From assembly GCA_963792175.1 (NCBI GenBank), contig CAWBVG010000034.1, forward strand, positions 1-64,000: a DNA stretch of 64,000 bases. Direction: 5' to 3'. Below, piece after piece: positions 9,591 to 19,828 of the stretch (the first letter of the stretch is position 1; the number at the start of each line of letters is the position of its first letter). The DNA is from CAWBVG01 sp963792175. GTDB lineage: Bacteria; Acidobacteriota; Vicinamibacteria; Vicinamibacterales; CAVVIG01. The position numbers were made by a program, and so were the translations under genes. Under the pieces are notes generated by a model, which worked only from the letters and a program-made list of their open reading frames with translations, was not told the DNA's origin and made no database searches.

Positions 9591-11408
9591 ATGTCTTCGG
9601 TCGCAAATCCTCTCCGGCGCAACATCGCCATCATCGCGCACGTCGATCACGGCAAGACGACGCTCGTGGACGCCCTCCTGCACCAGAGCGGAACGTTTCG
9701 CGCCAACGAGCGCGTCGCCGAGCGGGCGATGGACAGCAACGAGCTGGAGCGGGAGCGCGGCATCACCATCCTCGCCAAGAACACCGCCGTTCACTACAAC
9801 GACATCCTGATCAATATCGTCGACACGCCGGGCCACGCCGACTTCGGCGGCGAGGTCGAGCGGACGCTGTCGATGGTGGATGGCGTGATGCTGCTCGTCG
9901 ACGCATCCGAAGGGCCGTTGCCACAGACCCGCTTCGTCCTCCGCAAGGCGCTCGAGCGCCGCCTGACGCCGATTGTGGTCATCAACAAGATCGACCGCCC
10001 CGACGCGCGGGCGGGCGAAGTGTTGAACGAGATCTACGATCTGTTCATCGATCTCGACGCCACCGAGGAACAGCTCGACTTCCCGGTGCTCTACACCAAC
10101 GCCCGGACCGGCACCGCGAGCCTCGATGCGGAGACGGCGGGAGAGAATCTTCGGCCGCTGTTCGACGCGGTCGTGAAACACGTGCCGCCGCCGCGCGGCA
10201 ATCCCGAGGCGCCGCTGCAGCTGCTGGTGGCGAACCTGGACGCGAGCGACTACCTGGGGCGGATCGCCATCGGCCGCATCTTCAACGGCCGCGTCAAGAT
10301 CGGCGATCCGGTCGCGGTCGTGAAGCTCGACACCGCCGTTCAGCACACCAAGGTCACGAAGCTCTTCGCGTTCGATGGCTTGAAGCGGGTGGACATCGAA
10401 GAAGCGGCCGCCGGCGACATCGTGTGCCTGGCCGGCATCGAGGACATCACGATCGGCGAGACGATCACGGACATGGAGCACCAGACTGCGATTCCACCGA
10501 TTGCGATCGACGAGCCGACGGTGTCGATCATCTTCGGGGTGAACACGTCGCCGATGGCCGGCCGCGAAGGCCAGTACGTGACGTCGCGGCAGCTGAAGGA
10601 TCGGCTCGACAAGGAGCTCCTCGGCAACGTGTCGATTCGCCTCGAGCCGACCGATTCTCCCGAGCAGGTCAAGGTCGTGGGGCGCGGCGAGCTCCAGCTG
10701 TCGATTCTCATCGAGATGATGCGCCGAGAAGGCTTCGAGGTGCAGGTGTCGCGGCCGGACATCGTCACCAAGACCATCAAGGGCGAGGTCGTGGAGCCGG
10801 TCGAAGAGCTCGTCATCGACGTCCCGGAGGATCACCAGGGCATCGTCATCGCCCAGGTGGGGGAGCGCAAAGGCGTGATGACGAAGATGGTGAACAACGG
10901 CAGCGGCCGGGTGCGGCTCGAGTTCCGGATTCCCGCGCGCGGGCTGATCGGCTTCCGTTCCCAGTTCATGACCGACACCAAGGGCACCGGCATCATGAAT
11001 CACATCTTCTCGAGCTGGGAGCCCTGGCACGGCGCGATTCCCGCCCGCGCGAATGGCGCGCTGGTCGCCGACCGCACCGGCGTCGCCACGTCGTACGCCA
11101 TCTTCAATCTGCAGGAGCGGGGCGAGATCTTCATCGATCCGGCGACGGTCGTCTACGAAGGCATGATCATCGGCGAGAACGCGCGTCCGAACGACATGGA
11201 CGTCAATGTCACGAAGGAAAAGAAGCAGACCAACATGCGCGCCTCGTCGGCCGACGAAGCGATCCGCCTGATCCCTCCGCGCAAGCTGGGGCTCGAGCAG
11301 GCGATCGAGTTCATCAACGACGACGAACTCGTGGAGATCACGCCGAGCAGCATTCGGCTGCGAAAACGGATTCTTGCCGCCAACATGCGGCCGAAGGTCA
11401 GGGATTAG
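9591..11408 (+). CDS. typA: Ribosome-associated translational GTPase TypA/BipA
   Basis: A 605-residue translation-factor GTPase related to EF-G that binds the ribosome and aids 50S assembly and stress or cold growth. All G motifs are present: AHVDHGKTT (G1), RGITI (G2), DTPGHADF (G3) and NKIDRPDA (G4). Elongation-factor domains follow, and the TypA-specific C-terminus ends near LEQAIEFINDDELVEITPSSIRLRK. I prefer the ATG at 9591 (MSSVANPLRRNIAIIAH); a GTG at 9573 would add six residues. The gene is intact over its full length. The final codons and the TAG stop (AGG GAT TAG) are part of a GGGATTA repeat array. Confidence 0.97.
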   Translation: MSSVANPLRRNIAIIAHVDHGKTTLVDALLHQSGTFRANERVAERAMDSNELERERGITILAKNTAVHYNDILINIVDTPGHADFGGEVERTLSMVDGVMLLVDASEGPLPQTRFVLRKALERRLTPIVVINKIDRPDARAGEVLNEIYDLFIDLDATEEQLDFPVLYTNARTGTASLDAETAGENLRPLFDAVVKHVPPPRGNPEAPLQLLVANLDASDYLGRIAIGRIFNGRVKIGDPVAVVKLDTAVQHTKVTKLFAFDGLKRVDIEEAAAGDIVCLAGIEDITIGETITDMEHQTAIPPIAIDEPTVSIIFGVNTSPMAGREGQYVTSRQLKDRLDKELLGNVSIRLEPTDSPEQVKVVGRGELQLSILIEMMRREGFEVQVSRPDIVTKTIKGEVVEPVEELVIDVPEDHQGIVIAQVGERKGVMTKMVNNGSGRVRLEFRIPARGLIGFRSQFMTDTKGTGIMNHIFSSWEPWHGAIPARANGALVADRTGVATSYAIFNLQERGEIFIDPATVVYEGMIIGENARPNDMDVNVTKEKKQTNMRASSADEAIRLIPPRKLGLEQAIEFINDDELVEITPSSIRLRKRILAANMRPKVRD

Positions 11409-11431
11409 GGATTGCAGCCGGTAGGGATTAG
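11399..11431. repeat. GGGATTA heptamer array overlapping the typA stop
   Basis: The words AGGGATTAGGGATTG and GTAGGGATTAG occur within 33 bases. The first GGGATTA supplies the typA stop codon. The reverse-strand form of the same word (TAATCCC) recurs at 13381-13411. Confidence 0.7.
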
Positions 11432-11628
11432 CCTGATAAGGCCTGATCGGCGCGCGCGTTGACCAGCCCCAGAACAATACACTCGGTCGCCACTTCGGCG
11501 TTACTCAGTGGTAGGGCAACGCGGCGGACCCGATCCGCGGCCTGCCCCAGCGACTGGCTGGCGCGTCGGCTAGCGTGGCGCATCGCGGCGAGGATCCACC
11601 GTACCCGCGCATGGACGTGTCCTGAAGA

Positions 11629-12069
11629 CTATTTCACGCGGTCGAAGACCAGGTGCGACGCGATCGAGCCCATCATGCCATCGACCGTCATGGTCTTGCC
11701 GTCAGCGCTGAGAGTTGTCTTGGATGTGCCGGTCCCGCCTGGGCCGGCCACCGAGCCTTCGTAGGTATTGGGTCCGATCCTCTTCCCACGCAACGTCATC
11801 ACGACTTTACCGGCCGAATAGACGGGCACCTCCGCGCCATCCAGCTTGGTGACGTACGTCGTGGACATTCCTCCTGCCCCGCTCCCGAAGTCGATGTCCG
11901 TGGTGAACTTTATTCCATCAGCCACCGGCTCAATCGTTATCGTCTGCTTCGACGTGTCGCCGGGCCTTCCGGAGGGCCGCGTCTTCCACACTCCATAGAG
12001 GGGATCCGCCGCCGACAGCGGCAGCGTGAGCGTCATTGCCAACAACAGGGCGCGGTTCGGCAGTTTCAA
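11629..12069 (-). CDS. Small secreted protein of unknown function
   Basis: A 146-residue protein with a clear signal peptide (MKLPNRALLLAMTLTLPLSA). The mature part alternates short beta-strands: YGVWKTRPSG, KQTITIEPVADGIKFTTDID, KVVMTLRGKRIGPNTYEG and KTTLSADGKTMTVDG. This layout resembles small beta-barrel (lipocalin-like) secreted proteins that are common in Acidobacteriota. No catalytic motif is visible. It is monocistronic and divergent from the next gene. Confidence 0.7.
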   Translation of the reverse strand: MKLPNRALLLAMTLTLPLSAADPLYGVWKTRPSGRPGDTSKQTITIEPVADGIKFTTDIDFGSGAGGMSTTYVTKLDGAEVPVYSAGKVVMTLRGKRIGPNTYEGSVAGPGGTGTSKTTLSADGKTMTVDGMMGSIASHLVFDRVK

Positions 12070-12372
12070 TAAAGCCTCCCTCCGGGTTGCCGACGATAGG
12101 TCATTCTAAGTCTTTTGCACCAGTTGGACGAAGCACGAGCTGAGTGTCGCTCGATATTCCCCCCGTGTGGTCGCGTTCTGTTTACCTGTTGCAGGTTCGC
12201 GGGCTTTGGGACGCTGGTACCACACGCGGCGTCGTCCTCAACATAGGGGTCGCCGGTTCGCAGGGCTCAACAGCCGTTTCCCCGGCACCCGACAGCGAGG
12301 CCTTGCGACACGACGCTGAGGTCGGCTACCGTGACACGAGCCATCGACACAGTGATCTGAGGAGGATTCGCT
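12070..12372. other. Divergent intergenic region; strong ribosome binding site at its right end
   Basis: The region separates two divergent secreted-protein genes and should hold both promoters, although I could not assign -35/-10 boxes with confidence. At the right end an AGGAGG lies seven bases before the ATG at 12373 and fixes that start. Confidence 0.5.
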
Positions 12373-13363
12373 ATGCGTGTTCCCTGTCTCGTCGCTCTGG
12401 TCAGCGCCTTGGCCGCGACCGTCGTGGTCCCCTCCGCGTCAGGCCAGTCAGCCAAGTGGACGCCTGCGCGCACGGCCGACGGCAAGCCCGACCTCCAGGG
12501 CACGTTCACGTTCGCCACGATCACGCCGCTGCAGCGGCCCGCGGCGCTCAGCGGCAAGGATGTCTTGTCGCCGTCGGAGGCGGCCGAGTTCGAGGCCAGC
12601 GAGAACGACCGCCTCAACCGCGATCTGTTCGACCCGGAGAAGGGGCAGCCGAGCGCCGGGTACCCCGGGAGGGCGGACGGCGGTGTGCTCTCATACAACG
12701 ACTTCTGGTACGAGCGCGGCAGCCAGCTGACGGCAGACCGGCGCACATCGCTCATCATCGATCCCCCGGACGGTCGCATTCCGTTCTCGGCGGCCACGCG
12801 CGCAAGAATGGCGGCGCGGGCGGCCCGGACGAACGCCGGCGTCTTCGACGACCCCGAAGATCTCAGCCTGGCTGATCGATGCATCCTCGGCTTCAACTCG
12901 GGTCCGCCGATGATCTCGGGCACGTACAACAACAACCTGCAAATCGTTCAGACGCCGGGTTACGTCATGATCTTCAACGAGATGGTCCACGACGCGCGGA
13001 TCATCCCGACTGACGGTCGTCCACACGGGACGCTCCCGCAGTGGACGGGCGACTCGCGCGGCCGGTGGGAGGGCGACACGCTCGTGGTCGAGACGCTCAA
13101 CTTCAGGCGCGAGACCAGCCTGCAGGGATCGACGGCCAAGACGACGGTGGTGGAGCGCCTCACGCGGATTGACGCAAAGACGATCGACTACCGGTTCACC
13201 ATTTCGGACCCGGACGGCGTACACGAAACCCTGGACGGCGGTGATGCCGCTGCGAGCCATCGACGGTCTCCTGTTCGAGTACGCCTGCCACGAGGGCAAC
13301 TACGGGATGGAGGGCGTCCTCCGCGGTGCTCGCTTCAGGGAGAGGGAAGCCGCGAAGAAATGA
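12373..13363 (+). CDS. Secreted protein of a family abundant in Acidobacteriota, function unknown
   Basis: About 330 residues with a signal peptide (MRVPCLVALVSALAATVV, cleavage near SASGQ). Conserved features are WTPARTADGKPDLQGTF, SLIIDPPDGRIPF, NLQIVQTPGYVMI, RWEGDTLVVET and the C-terminal block KPWTAVMPLRAIDGLLFEY followed by ACHEGNYGMEGVLRGAR. From memory, large paralogous sets of such proteins occur in acidobacterial genomes, without an assigned reaction. A frame change near 13218-13225, just before KPWTAV, is required to reach the conserved C-terminus. The alternative unshifted frame ends in a low-complexity tail. The start is supported by AGGAGG. Confidence 0.75.
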
Positions 13364-13380
13364 GGTCGGTGCATCAGGAC

Positions 13381-13411
13381 GAATCCCTAATCCCCAACCC
13401 CTAATCCCTAG
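13381..13411. repeat. TAATCCC heptamer array between convergent genes
   Basis: The words AATCCC, TAATCCCC, AACCCC, TAATCCC and TAG occur in tandem. The array sits exactly at the junction of two convergent genes, and its last CTA is the reverse-strand stop codon of the CrtC-like gene. Confidence 0.72.
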
Positions 13412-14815
13412 TAGCGGAACGTCTCTGCGGAGCCGCGGGCGGTGAAGTTGACCTCGCGGTCTCCGATCGTGCCGGTGACCTGATATTCGCCGCCGAGCTG
13501 CAGGAAGTTCATCGCGCCTTCGGCGGTGCGCGTCAACGCCATTCTCGTCGCGACCGATTCGCCGACGTTAGAACCGCAGCGTCAGCTCCATGTTCGGACC
13601 GCGGGCGTGCACGGCAATCACCTCAGGGCCGCCTCCCCGGTCTTCTTCCTCGATCGACACATCCGTTGAAAACGCAATCGGGCCCTCGGGTCCCAGGACC
13701 CCAAGAAAACCGGGGAGCCGCGACGCGTCCGCCACGGTTGCCGGCGGGAAGACGCGTCCGTACACCAGCGAGATATCGTGTCCAGCCACCTGTCCCCATT
13801 GCCAGCGCACGCCTTCCCAGAAGCCCCAGTTGTGATCGTGATAGCCGGCGGCGCCTTCGACGGACACCTCGTCGCCGCCGACGCGGAGCGCGCCGCGAAA
13901 CGTGCCCGACAGCACCGGGACGACGTACCCGGACAGCCATCCATGGGCGCCGTGAATGACGGCCGGCGGCAGGGAGCGATCGGGAGCGGCCTCGAGCGCG
14001 ATCTCGCCGGTGAGCGCTGATGCCGCGTTCGTCGGCGCCGACTCGCTGGCGAGCGACAGGGTGAAACGGTAGCGCAGACCATCCAGTCGCACGCGGTTGG
14101 CGCCGACGTCGAGATCCGGCGCGCGCTCGAGCAATTCGCGCTCGTCGACCGTCGCCGTCGCCGAATAGTTCGTCGTCTTACGGCCCGCGCGCGTCAGCTG
14201 GAGGCGCACGAACATCGGACGCTTTCCCGACGGATCGGGCGCGCCGGTCATGAAGGTCAGATAGAAGCGCAGCGAGCCGTCGCGGGATTTCCCGTTGAAG
14301 TACAGCCATTCCGCCCAGGACTTCTGTTCGCTTGCCGGCACCGGACGTGGAATCGATCCATGGCGCGCAGGACGTCGCCGGGCGGAGGGTTCGTCCATGC
14401 GGTATCGGCCGGCGTGTCGGCCCACGACGCTTGTCCGGCGACTTCGGGATCGCCAATCGCCTGTTCGCGGCTCGGCACGCCGCCACGGACGGCAATCGCG
14501 GTCGCCTGACCGTGCGCCAGCAGGAACAGCGTGGCCCGCTTCGACGGCGAGATCGCGAGCGTCCGCGACCGGAACCGGCTGGATCCGAGCACGCTCGACA
14601 ACGAGGAATCGCGCGCTGTCGACTTCACCGGCGGCGCCGGTCGCGACCAGATCGCCGCCCCCTTGCAGCACCGGCGCGTGCGCCTGCTCGAGGATGACCT
14701 CGCCGACGCCGAGCAGCTCCACCATCACGCCGATGCCCAGGCCGAAGCCGACGGCGAGCACCGCGGTGCGAAGCGGACGCGTGGACAGCGATCGCAGCGC
14801 CAGCCGGAGAATCAC
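13408..14815 (-). CDS. FtsX-stub fused to a CrtC/AttH-like lipocalin domain, last gene of an ABC operon
   Basis: The N-terminus (MILRLALRSLSTRPLRTAVL, then GFGLGIGVMVELLGVGEVIL) is the start of an FtsX-type permease with one membrane helix. The rest is a two-lobed beta-barrel of the hydroxyneurosporene synthase (CrtC)/AttH type, with SWAEWLYFNGKS, AGYHDHNWGFWEGVRWQWGQ and GPEGPIAFSTDV. Three indels hide this. A compensating pair lies near 14600 and 14340, with the intervening segment reading VRGGVPSREQAIGDPE. A third at 13567-13571 creates a false stop; past it the reverse strand continues NVGESVATRMALTRTAEGAM and ends ARGSAETFRY at 13408. It overlaps the ATPase gene by four bases. The likely role is a membrane-anchored lipid-binding partner of the transporter; this is inference from the AttEFGH arrangement. 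Confidence 0.8.
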
Positions 14816-15480
14816 TCGACCAGCCTCCCGCTCTTCATCGCCAGGCGCCGTGACGCACGCGCGGCCAGCGCCGGGTTGTGCGTGACGACGAGCACGGCGG
14901 TGCCGCCGGCGTTGACGCGATCGAACAGCGCCGCGACGTGCTCGCCGGTCTCGTCGTCGAGCTCGCCGGTCGGTTCGTCGGCGACGAGCAGCGCCGGCCG
15001 GTTCGCCAGCGCGCGCGCGATCGCGACACGCTGCATTTCGCCGCCGGAGAGCTGCGAGGGCAGGTGATCGGCCCGATCGGCAAGACCGACGTAATCCAGC
15101 AGCTCGCGCGTCCGGGCGCGGCGCTCGCCGGCGGTGACACCGGCTTCGGCCTGCGGCAGCTCGACGTTCTCGGCGGCGCTGAGCATCGGCAGCAGGAAGA
15201 AACGCTGGAAGACGAATCCGATGCGTGTGAGGCGCAGGCGGCCGCGCTCCGCTTCGGAGAGCTGCGAGGTGTCGCGCCGGTCGAAGAGCAGCGATCCGCT
15301 CGACGGCGTATCGACGCAGCCGACCAGATGCAGCAGCGTCGACTTGCCGCAGCCGGATGGCCCGGTGATGGCCACGTACTCGCCGGCGTCGACAGCCAGT
15401 GACACGTTGCGCAGCGCCACGACCGGACCGGCGGGCATCGGAAACACCCGGCTGACATCCCGCGCTTCAACCAGCGGCAT
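14812..15480 (-). CDS. ABC transporter ATP-binding protein (LolD/MacB type)
   Basis: A 222-residue ATPase with Walker A GPSGCGKST, Q-loop VFQRFFLLP, signature LSGGEMQRVAIARALA, Walker B LLVADEPTGELD and switch His in VVTHNP. The short length and sequence place it with the LolD/MacB/FtsE group, which works with FtsX-like permeases by mechanotransmission rather than classic pore transport. The ATG at 15480 overlaps the stop of the permease gene, and the 3' end overlaps the next start, so it is translationally coupled in the operon. Confidence 0.93.
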   Translation of the reverse strand: MPLVEARDVSRVFPMPAGPVVALRNVSLAVDAGEYVAITGPSGCGKSTLLHLVGCVDTPSSGSLLFDRRDTSQLSEAERGRLRLTRIGFVFQRFFLLPMLSAAENVELPQAEAGVTAGERRARTRELLDYVGLADRADHLPSQLSGGEMQRVAIARALANRPALLVADEPTGELDDETGEHVAALFDRVNAGGTAVLVVTHNPALAARASRRLAMKSGRLVE

Positions 15481-16680
15481 CAGCCCAGCACCTCGCGGCG
15501 CAGCGTGTCCGCAATCGGCAGACGGGCGGTCAGCCAGACCGGATAGACCGCCGCGGCGGCCGCCGTGAACATCAACAGGACGAGATGGATGGCAAGCGCC
15601 CGCGGCTCGAAGACGAAAAAGTGCATCCGCTCGGGGATGCCCGGCATCTGGCGGAGGATGCGGTCGAGGACCAGCGCGAGCAGCTGGCCGAGCGGCAGCG
15701 CCAGCAGACCGCCGCCGCCGACCAGGAGCGCGGATTCCCACAGCAGCATCGACGCGATGCGCGGGCGGCCGATGCCGAGCGCCCTGAGCGCCGCGATTTC
15801 GCCGAGCCGCTGGTTGATCGACACGGTCAACAGCGTCGCCACCAGGAGAAACGCGAACACCATCGTGAGCGATGACAGCACCAGCGAGATCTGACGGAAA
15901 TAGGCGAAGCCATTTCGATTGAACTGCGCGACCACGTCCTCGTTCGAATACGCGCGCAGGCCGGTCCGCAGGCCAGCGATCGCGCGCAGCGCGCGTCCTG
16001 CCGGCGCGCCAGGCTTCGACGAAATCAGCACGAGATCGGCGTCAGCCTGGCCGCCGCCCATCGCCTGGCGGAAGGCCTCCATGCGTCGTGACCGCCGTGA
16101 GCTCGTCGTTCGTGGCGAAGGCAAAGTCGGCGATGCCGGATATCCGACAGGCGACAGCCGGCAGCGCCGACGCGACCCCCGGAGGCCGCACGTTGATCGA
16201 TACCGAATCGCCGGGCGCGAGGCCGAGCGCGGCCGCGAGGGGCCGCGTCACCAGGACCGGGCAGGCTTCGGCGGCGGCGGCAGGAGAGGCCAGCGACGAA
16301 CCCTTCACAATCCGCCAACTCTGTTCGGCGTCCGAACTGCCGATGAGCGAAATGCCGCGCGGCGGTTTGCCCGTGGCCCGGACCGTGGCCGGCTCGATGC
16401 GGATCAGGAGGACGTGCTCCACATCGGGGAGCCGGCGGATATCGTCGGCGAGCCGCGCCGAATCGGCGATCGGCAGGCGCGCGGCCAGTCCCTCGCCGCT
16501 CACGACGCGGATGTCGAAGCCGGAGCTGTTCAGCAGGTCGGCGAACGACAGCAGGAGCCCTCGCGACAGGAGAAGCATGTCGAACAGCAACGCCCCGATC
16601 ACCGCCACGCCGGCAATGGCCAGCAGCGTCCGGGCCCGGTAGCGCTTCGCGGTGCGCCAGGCGAGGGCGAACGACGTCAT
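15480..16680 (-). CDS. FtsX-like ABC transporter permease (second of two)
   Basis: About 400 residues. One membrane helix is near the N-terminus (RTLLAIAGVAVIGALLFDML), followed by a large periplasmic MacB_PCD-type domain. A C-terminal FtsX domain has three helices (FRQISLVLSSLTMVFAFLLV, ESALLVGGGGLLALPLGQLL, AIHLVLLMFTAAAAAVYPVW). A frame change near 16082 (one extra C between DELTAVTT and MEAFRQAMGGGQAD) joins the two readable halves. Start and stop both overlap the neighbouring genes by a few bases, showing a tight operon with the ATPase. Confidence 0.88.
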
Positions 16681-17519
16681 CGATGAAAGATTGAGAGCAC
16701 TTCCCGGCGCAGCAGCGTCCAGGAGGCGCCGATGCCGGCAAGAATCCCGAGCGGCGCCGCGACGACGATCGCCCGCATCGCGATCGAGGGCGTGACGCGG
16801 ACGAACACCAGGGCCGTGTCGTAGCGCGCCTGGAACACGCGATTGACCAGTCCTTCGCTGACGTAGGCCAGCACGATGCCAAAGGCCGCGCCAATCGCGG
16901 CGACGACGAGCCCCTCGATCGCGACGGACGCGAGCAGCGTGCGGCGGGAGATGCCCACCAGACGCAGAATGCCGACCGTTTCCCGGCGCTCTTCGGCCCG
17001 AATCACCATCAGCGCGAGGAGAAACGCCGTGCCGGCGACCATCGTGACGGCGGAGATGGCGACGTGAAAGCGATCGAGCACGACGAACGGATCGTCAGTC
17101 GCCGATCGTGCGGTCGGCCGCACGACGATCCCGGGCGCCCGCGCCATCAGGTCCGATGCGAACAGGTTGGGTTTCGCGTCTCCGGCGAGCGCGAGATTGA
17201 TGGCGCTCACCGCCTCGCGCGACGCCGGATCGGCCGGATCGGCGGTGATGTCCAGGACGTCGGGAAGGTGCAGGCGCGCTTCGAGGCGATCCGCCGTGAA
17301 CCGCATCGGATCGGGCGTCGGTTCGTAGATACCGGTGATGCGGAACTGACGCCCTCGTGTACCGCCGGCGTCCACGGCCAGTGTCACGACGTCGCCGACG
17401 GCAAGCCGGGCGCGTGCCGCCAGCTGCCGCGAGATGAGAATGGCCGGCGGATCCGCTGAAAGCGGCACGGTGAACAGGACGAGCAGCGCCAGCGCGGCCA
17501 TGGATGCGAGAACCCTCAC
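16677..17519 (-). CDS. FtsX-like ABC transporter permease (first of two)
   Basis: A 280-residue permease with an N-terminal hydrophobic segment (MAALALLVLFTVPLS), a periplasmic domain (AVGDVVTLAVDAGG, GRQFRITGIYEPTPDPMRF) and a C-terminal FtsX domain (VVAAIGAAFGIVLAYVSEGL, VVAAPLGILAGIGASWTLL). The start at 17519 is GTG; an in-frame ATG at 17501 is an alternative and would leave more room for the divergent promoters, since the GH15 gene starts only 18 bases away. It heads the operon permease-permease-ATPase-CrtC-like. The system may handle a lipid or lipoprotein in the periplasm. Confidence 0.87.
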   Translation of the reverse strand: MRVLASMAALALLVLFTVPLSADPPAILISRQLAARARLAVGDVVTLAVDAGGTRGRQFRITGIYEPTPDPMRFTADRLEARLHLPDVLDITADPADPASREAVSAINLALAGDAKPNLFASDLMARAPGIVVRPTARSATDDPFVVLDRFHVAISAVTMVAGTAFLLALMVIRAEERRETVGILRLVGISRRTLLASVAIEGLVVAAIGAAFGIVLAYVSEGLVNRVFQARYDTALVFVRVTPSIAMRAIVVAAPLGILAGIGASWTLLRREVLSIFHR

Positions 17520-17537
17520 ATAAGGAGCATACTTTGC

Positions 17538-19343
17538 ATGCCTTCATCGTGGCGCATGCGCATCGGCGGCTACGCTCCAATCGAGGAATATGCGGCGATC
17601 GGCGACGGGCGGACGGCGGCGCTCGTCGCGCGCGATGGATCGATCGACTGGTTGTGCCTGCCCAACTTCGATTCGCCGAGCGTGTGCGGCGGAATCCTTG
17701 ATGCCGCGCACGGCGGCGTCTTCGAGCTTCACCCGACGATCCCGTTCGACACGTCACGACGCTACCTGCCCCACACCAACGTCCTCGAAACGCTCTTCAC
17801 GACCGGCCAGGGCTCCGTCCGTGTCGTCGACGCGTTGACGCTGCCCAACGACCACCTGGATCCGATGCGCGAGCTGGTGCGATCGGTCGAAGGGGTGTCT
17901 GGCGCGGTTCCGATGCGCTGGCGTTTCGCGCCGCGATTCAATTACGGGATCGAAGCGCCGCGGTGCGAGTGGCGGCAGGGCATTCCGATCGCCACCTGGG
18001 GCTCGGATGCGGTCGGGATCGCGAGTTGGGATGCGGGCACGCCGTCGTGGCGCGATCATGTGGCCGAGGCGAGCTTCGACATCCGCGAAGGCGGCCGGGC
18101 CTTGCTCGGTACTGACGGCGGCGTACGCGGAACCGCTGGTCTTTCCCGGGCGCGCGGCGGTCACCGCCAGGCTCGAGGGAACGATCCGGTTCTGGGAGCA
18201 GTGGGTGCGCGAGCGCGCGTACCAGGGGCCATGGGCCGACTTCGTCGAGCGGAGCGCGCTCGTGCTGAAGCTGTTGATCTTCGCGCCATCCGGCGCGTCG
18301 GTGGCGGCCCCGACGACGTCGCTGCCGGAAGCGATCGGCAGTGGCCGCAACTGGGACTATCGCTTCTGCTGGATCCGCGACTCGAATTTCATCATCAGCG
18401 CGTTGTTGCAGCTCGGATGTCACCGGGAAGCGCGATCGCAGTTCTGGTGGTTCATGCAGGCGACCGCCTTGACCGAGCCGGAGCTCCACGTGCTGTATCG
18501 GCTCGACGGCGGCGTCGGGCCCGAGGAGCAGACGCTTCCGCTCGACGGCTATCGGGGCTCGCGGCCGGTTCGCGTCGGGAACGGCGCGGTCGCGCAGCGG
18601 CAGCACGATATCTACGGCGGGCTGCTCGAAACCGCGTGGCTCTATAGCGAGCGCCACGACACATCGATAGCGACACCGGCCAGGTTCTCGGGCGCATCGC
18701 CGACCGCGTGTGCGACATCTGGCGGCAGCCCGATTCCGGCATCTGGGAGGTGCGCAACGGGCCCTTTCATTTCACCCACTCGAAGGTGATGTGCTGGGTC
18801 GCGCTCGACCGCGCCGCCCGGCTGGGCGAGCGCGGCGAGCTGCCGTCGCGCTGTGTCGATCGCTGGCGGCGCGAAGCGGCCGCCATTCGCGCGTTCGTCG
18901 AGACCGAGTGCTGGTCGTCCGAGCTGCGGAGTTACACGCGCATCGCCGGCAGCCGGGACGTGGACGCGAGTCTGCTGATGATGCCCTTGATGCGGTTCGA
19001 CGACCCGCACGGCGAACGCATGCAGGGGACGATCGACGCGGTTCGCCGGCTGCTGCAGCGCGGCGACTTCGTGTACCGCTATCTCGCGGACGATGGCATC
19101 GCCGGCGGCGAGGGCTGTTTCGTCAACGGGTCGTTCTGGCTCGTGAGCGCGCTCGCCCGTTCGGGACGGGTCGACGAGGCGTCTGCGCTGATGGAGCGGC
19201 TGTGCGCGCGAGCGAACGACGTCGGTCTGTACGCCGAGGAGATCGATCCGCAAAGCGGGGCGTTCCTCGGCAACTTTCCGCAGGGGCTCGTGCACCTCGC
19301 GCTGATCGACGCGGCGATTGCCATCAGGGATGCTTCGTCGTGA
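17538..19343 (+). CDS. Glycoside hydrolase family 15 protein (glucoamylase/trehalase-like)
   Basis: About 600 residues, cytoplasmic. The N-terminal super-beta-sandwich domain starts YAPIEEYAAIGDGRTAALVA, then RDGSIDWLCLPNFDSPSVC. The (alpha/alpha)6 catalytic domain follows with SGRNWDYRFCWIRDSNF, LDGYRGSRPVRVGNGA, and the C-terminal catalytic Glu region YAEEIDPQSGAFLGNFPQG. In GH15 enzymes the general base lies in this last block. Two frame changes, near 18110 and near 18660, interrupt it within conserved sequence. AAGGAG lies about ten bases before the ATG at 17538. Bacterial proteins of this type hydrolyse trehalose or alpha-glucans; the substrate is unproven here. Confidence 0.87.
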
Positions 19344-19819
19344 CGGTCATCTGGTCCGCGGTCGCCGGCGGGTTTCTCGGTACGTTGGCGTTGACGACGA
19401 TCGTGCGGGCGGCGAGCGAGTTCGGCCTCACGCGCATGGACCTGCCGCTGCTGCTGGGGACGGCGCTCACCGAGAATCGCCGCAAGGCACGCGCGATCGG
19501 CTACTTGATCCATTTTGTGATCGGGCCGATCTTCGCGGTCGGCTATGCGGCGCTGTTCATCGCGCTCGGTCATCACTCGTGGCGGATGGGCGCGCTGGTC
19601 GGCGCGTTGCACGCGGTGTTCACCGGTACGGTGCTCGTGAACGTGATCCTGCCGTTGCTGCACCCACGGATCGCGACGACGGATACCGCCGCGAACGACG
19701 TCAGCCTCATCGAGCCGCCAGGTTTCCTGATGCGCAATTACGGACGCAACACGTTCCTGGTCGCGCTCCTCGCCCACATCGCGTTCGGCGCCATCGTTGG
19801 GTGGGCTGTTCGCACGTGA
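19340..19819 (+). CDS. Small integral membrane protein coupled to the GH15 gene
   Basis: A 159-residue protein starting at a GTG that overlaps the GH15 stop (GTGA). Four hydrophobic segments are visible: VIWSAVAGGFLGTLALTTIV, YLIHFVIGPIFAVGYAALFI, MGALVGALHAVFTGTVLV and FLVALLAHIAFGAIVGWAV. It also has a conserved-looking middle (TRMDLPLLLGTAL). I do not recognise a named family. The overlap implies joint translation with the glycosidase, but a functional link is unproven. Confidence 0.75.
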   Translation: MTVIWSAVAGGFLGTLALTTIVRAASEFGLTRMDLPLLLGTALTENRRKARAIGYLIHFVIGPIFAVGYAALFIALGHHSWRMGALVGALHAVFTGTVLVNVILPLLHPRIATTDTAANDVSLIEPPGFLMRNYGRNTFLVALLAHIAFGAIVGWAVRT

Positions 19820-19828
19820 CGAGGTATG

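Noticed and set aside
9534..11477. Minus-strand open frame antisense to typA, about 650 codons
   Set aside because: It mirrors the typA codons, lacks any domain and has a composition typical of antisense shadow frames.
11490..11560. tRNA-like text (TTACTCAGTGGTAGGGCAAC) after typA
   Set aside because: It resembles a D-arm, but the D-stem has mismatches, the following hairpin has a 5-base loop instead of 7, and no T-arm (GGTTCGA-type) follows at the right distance.
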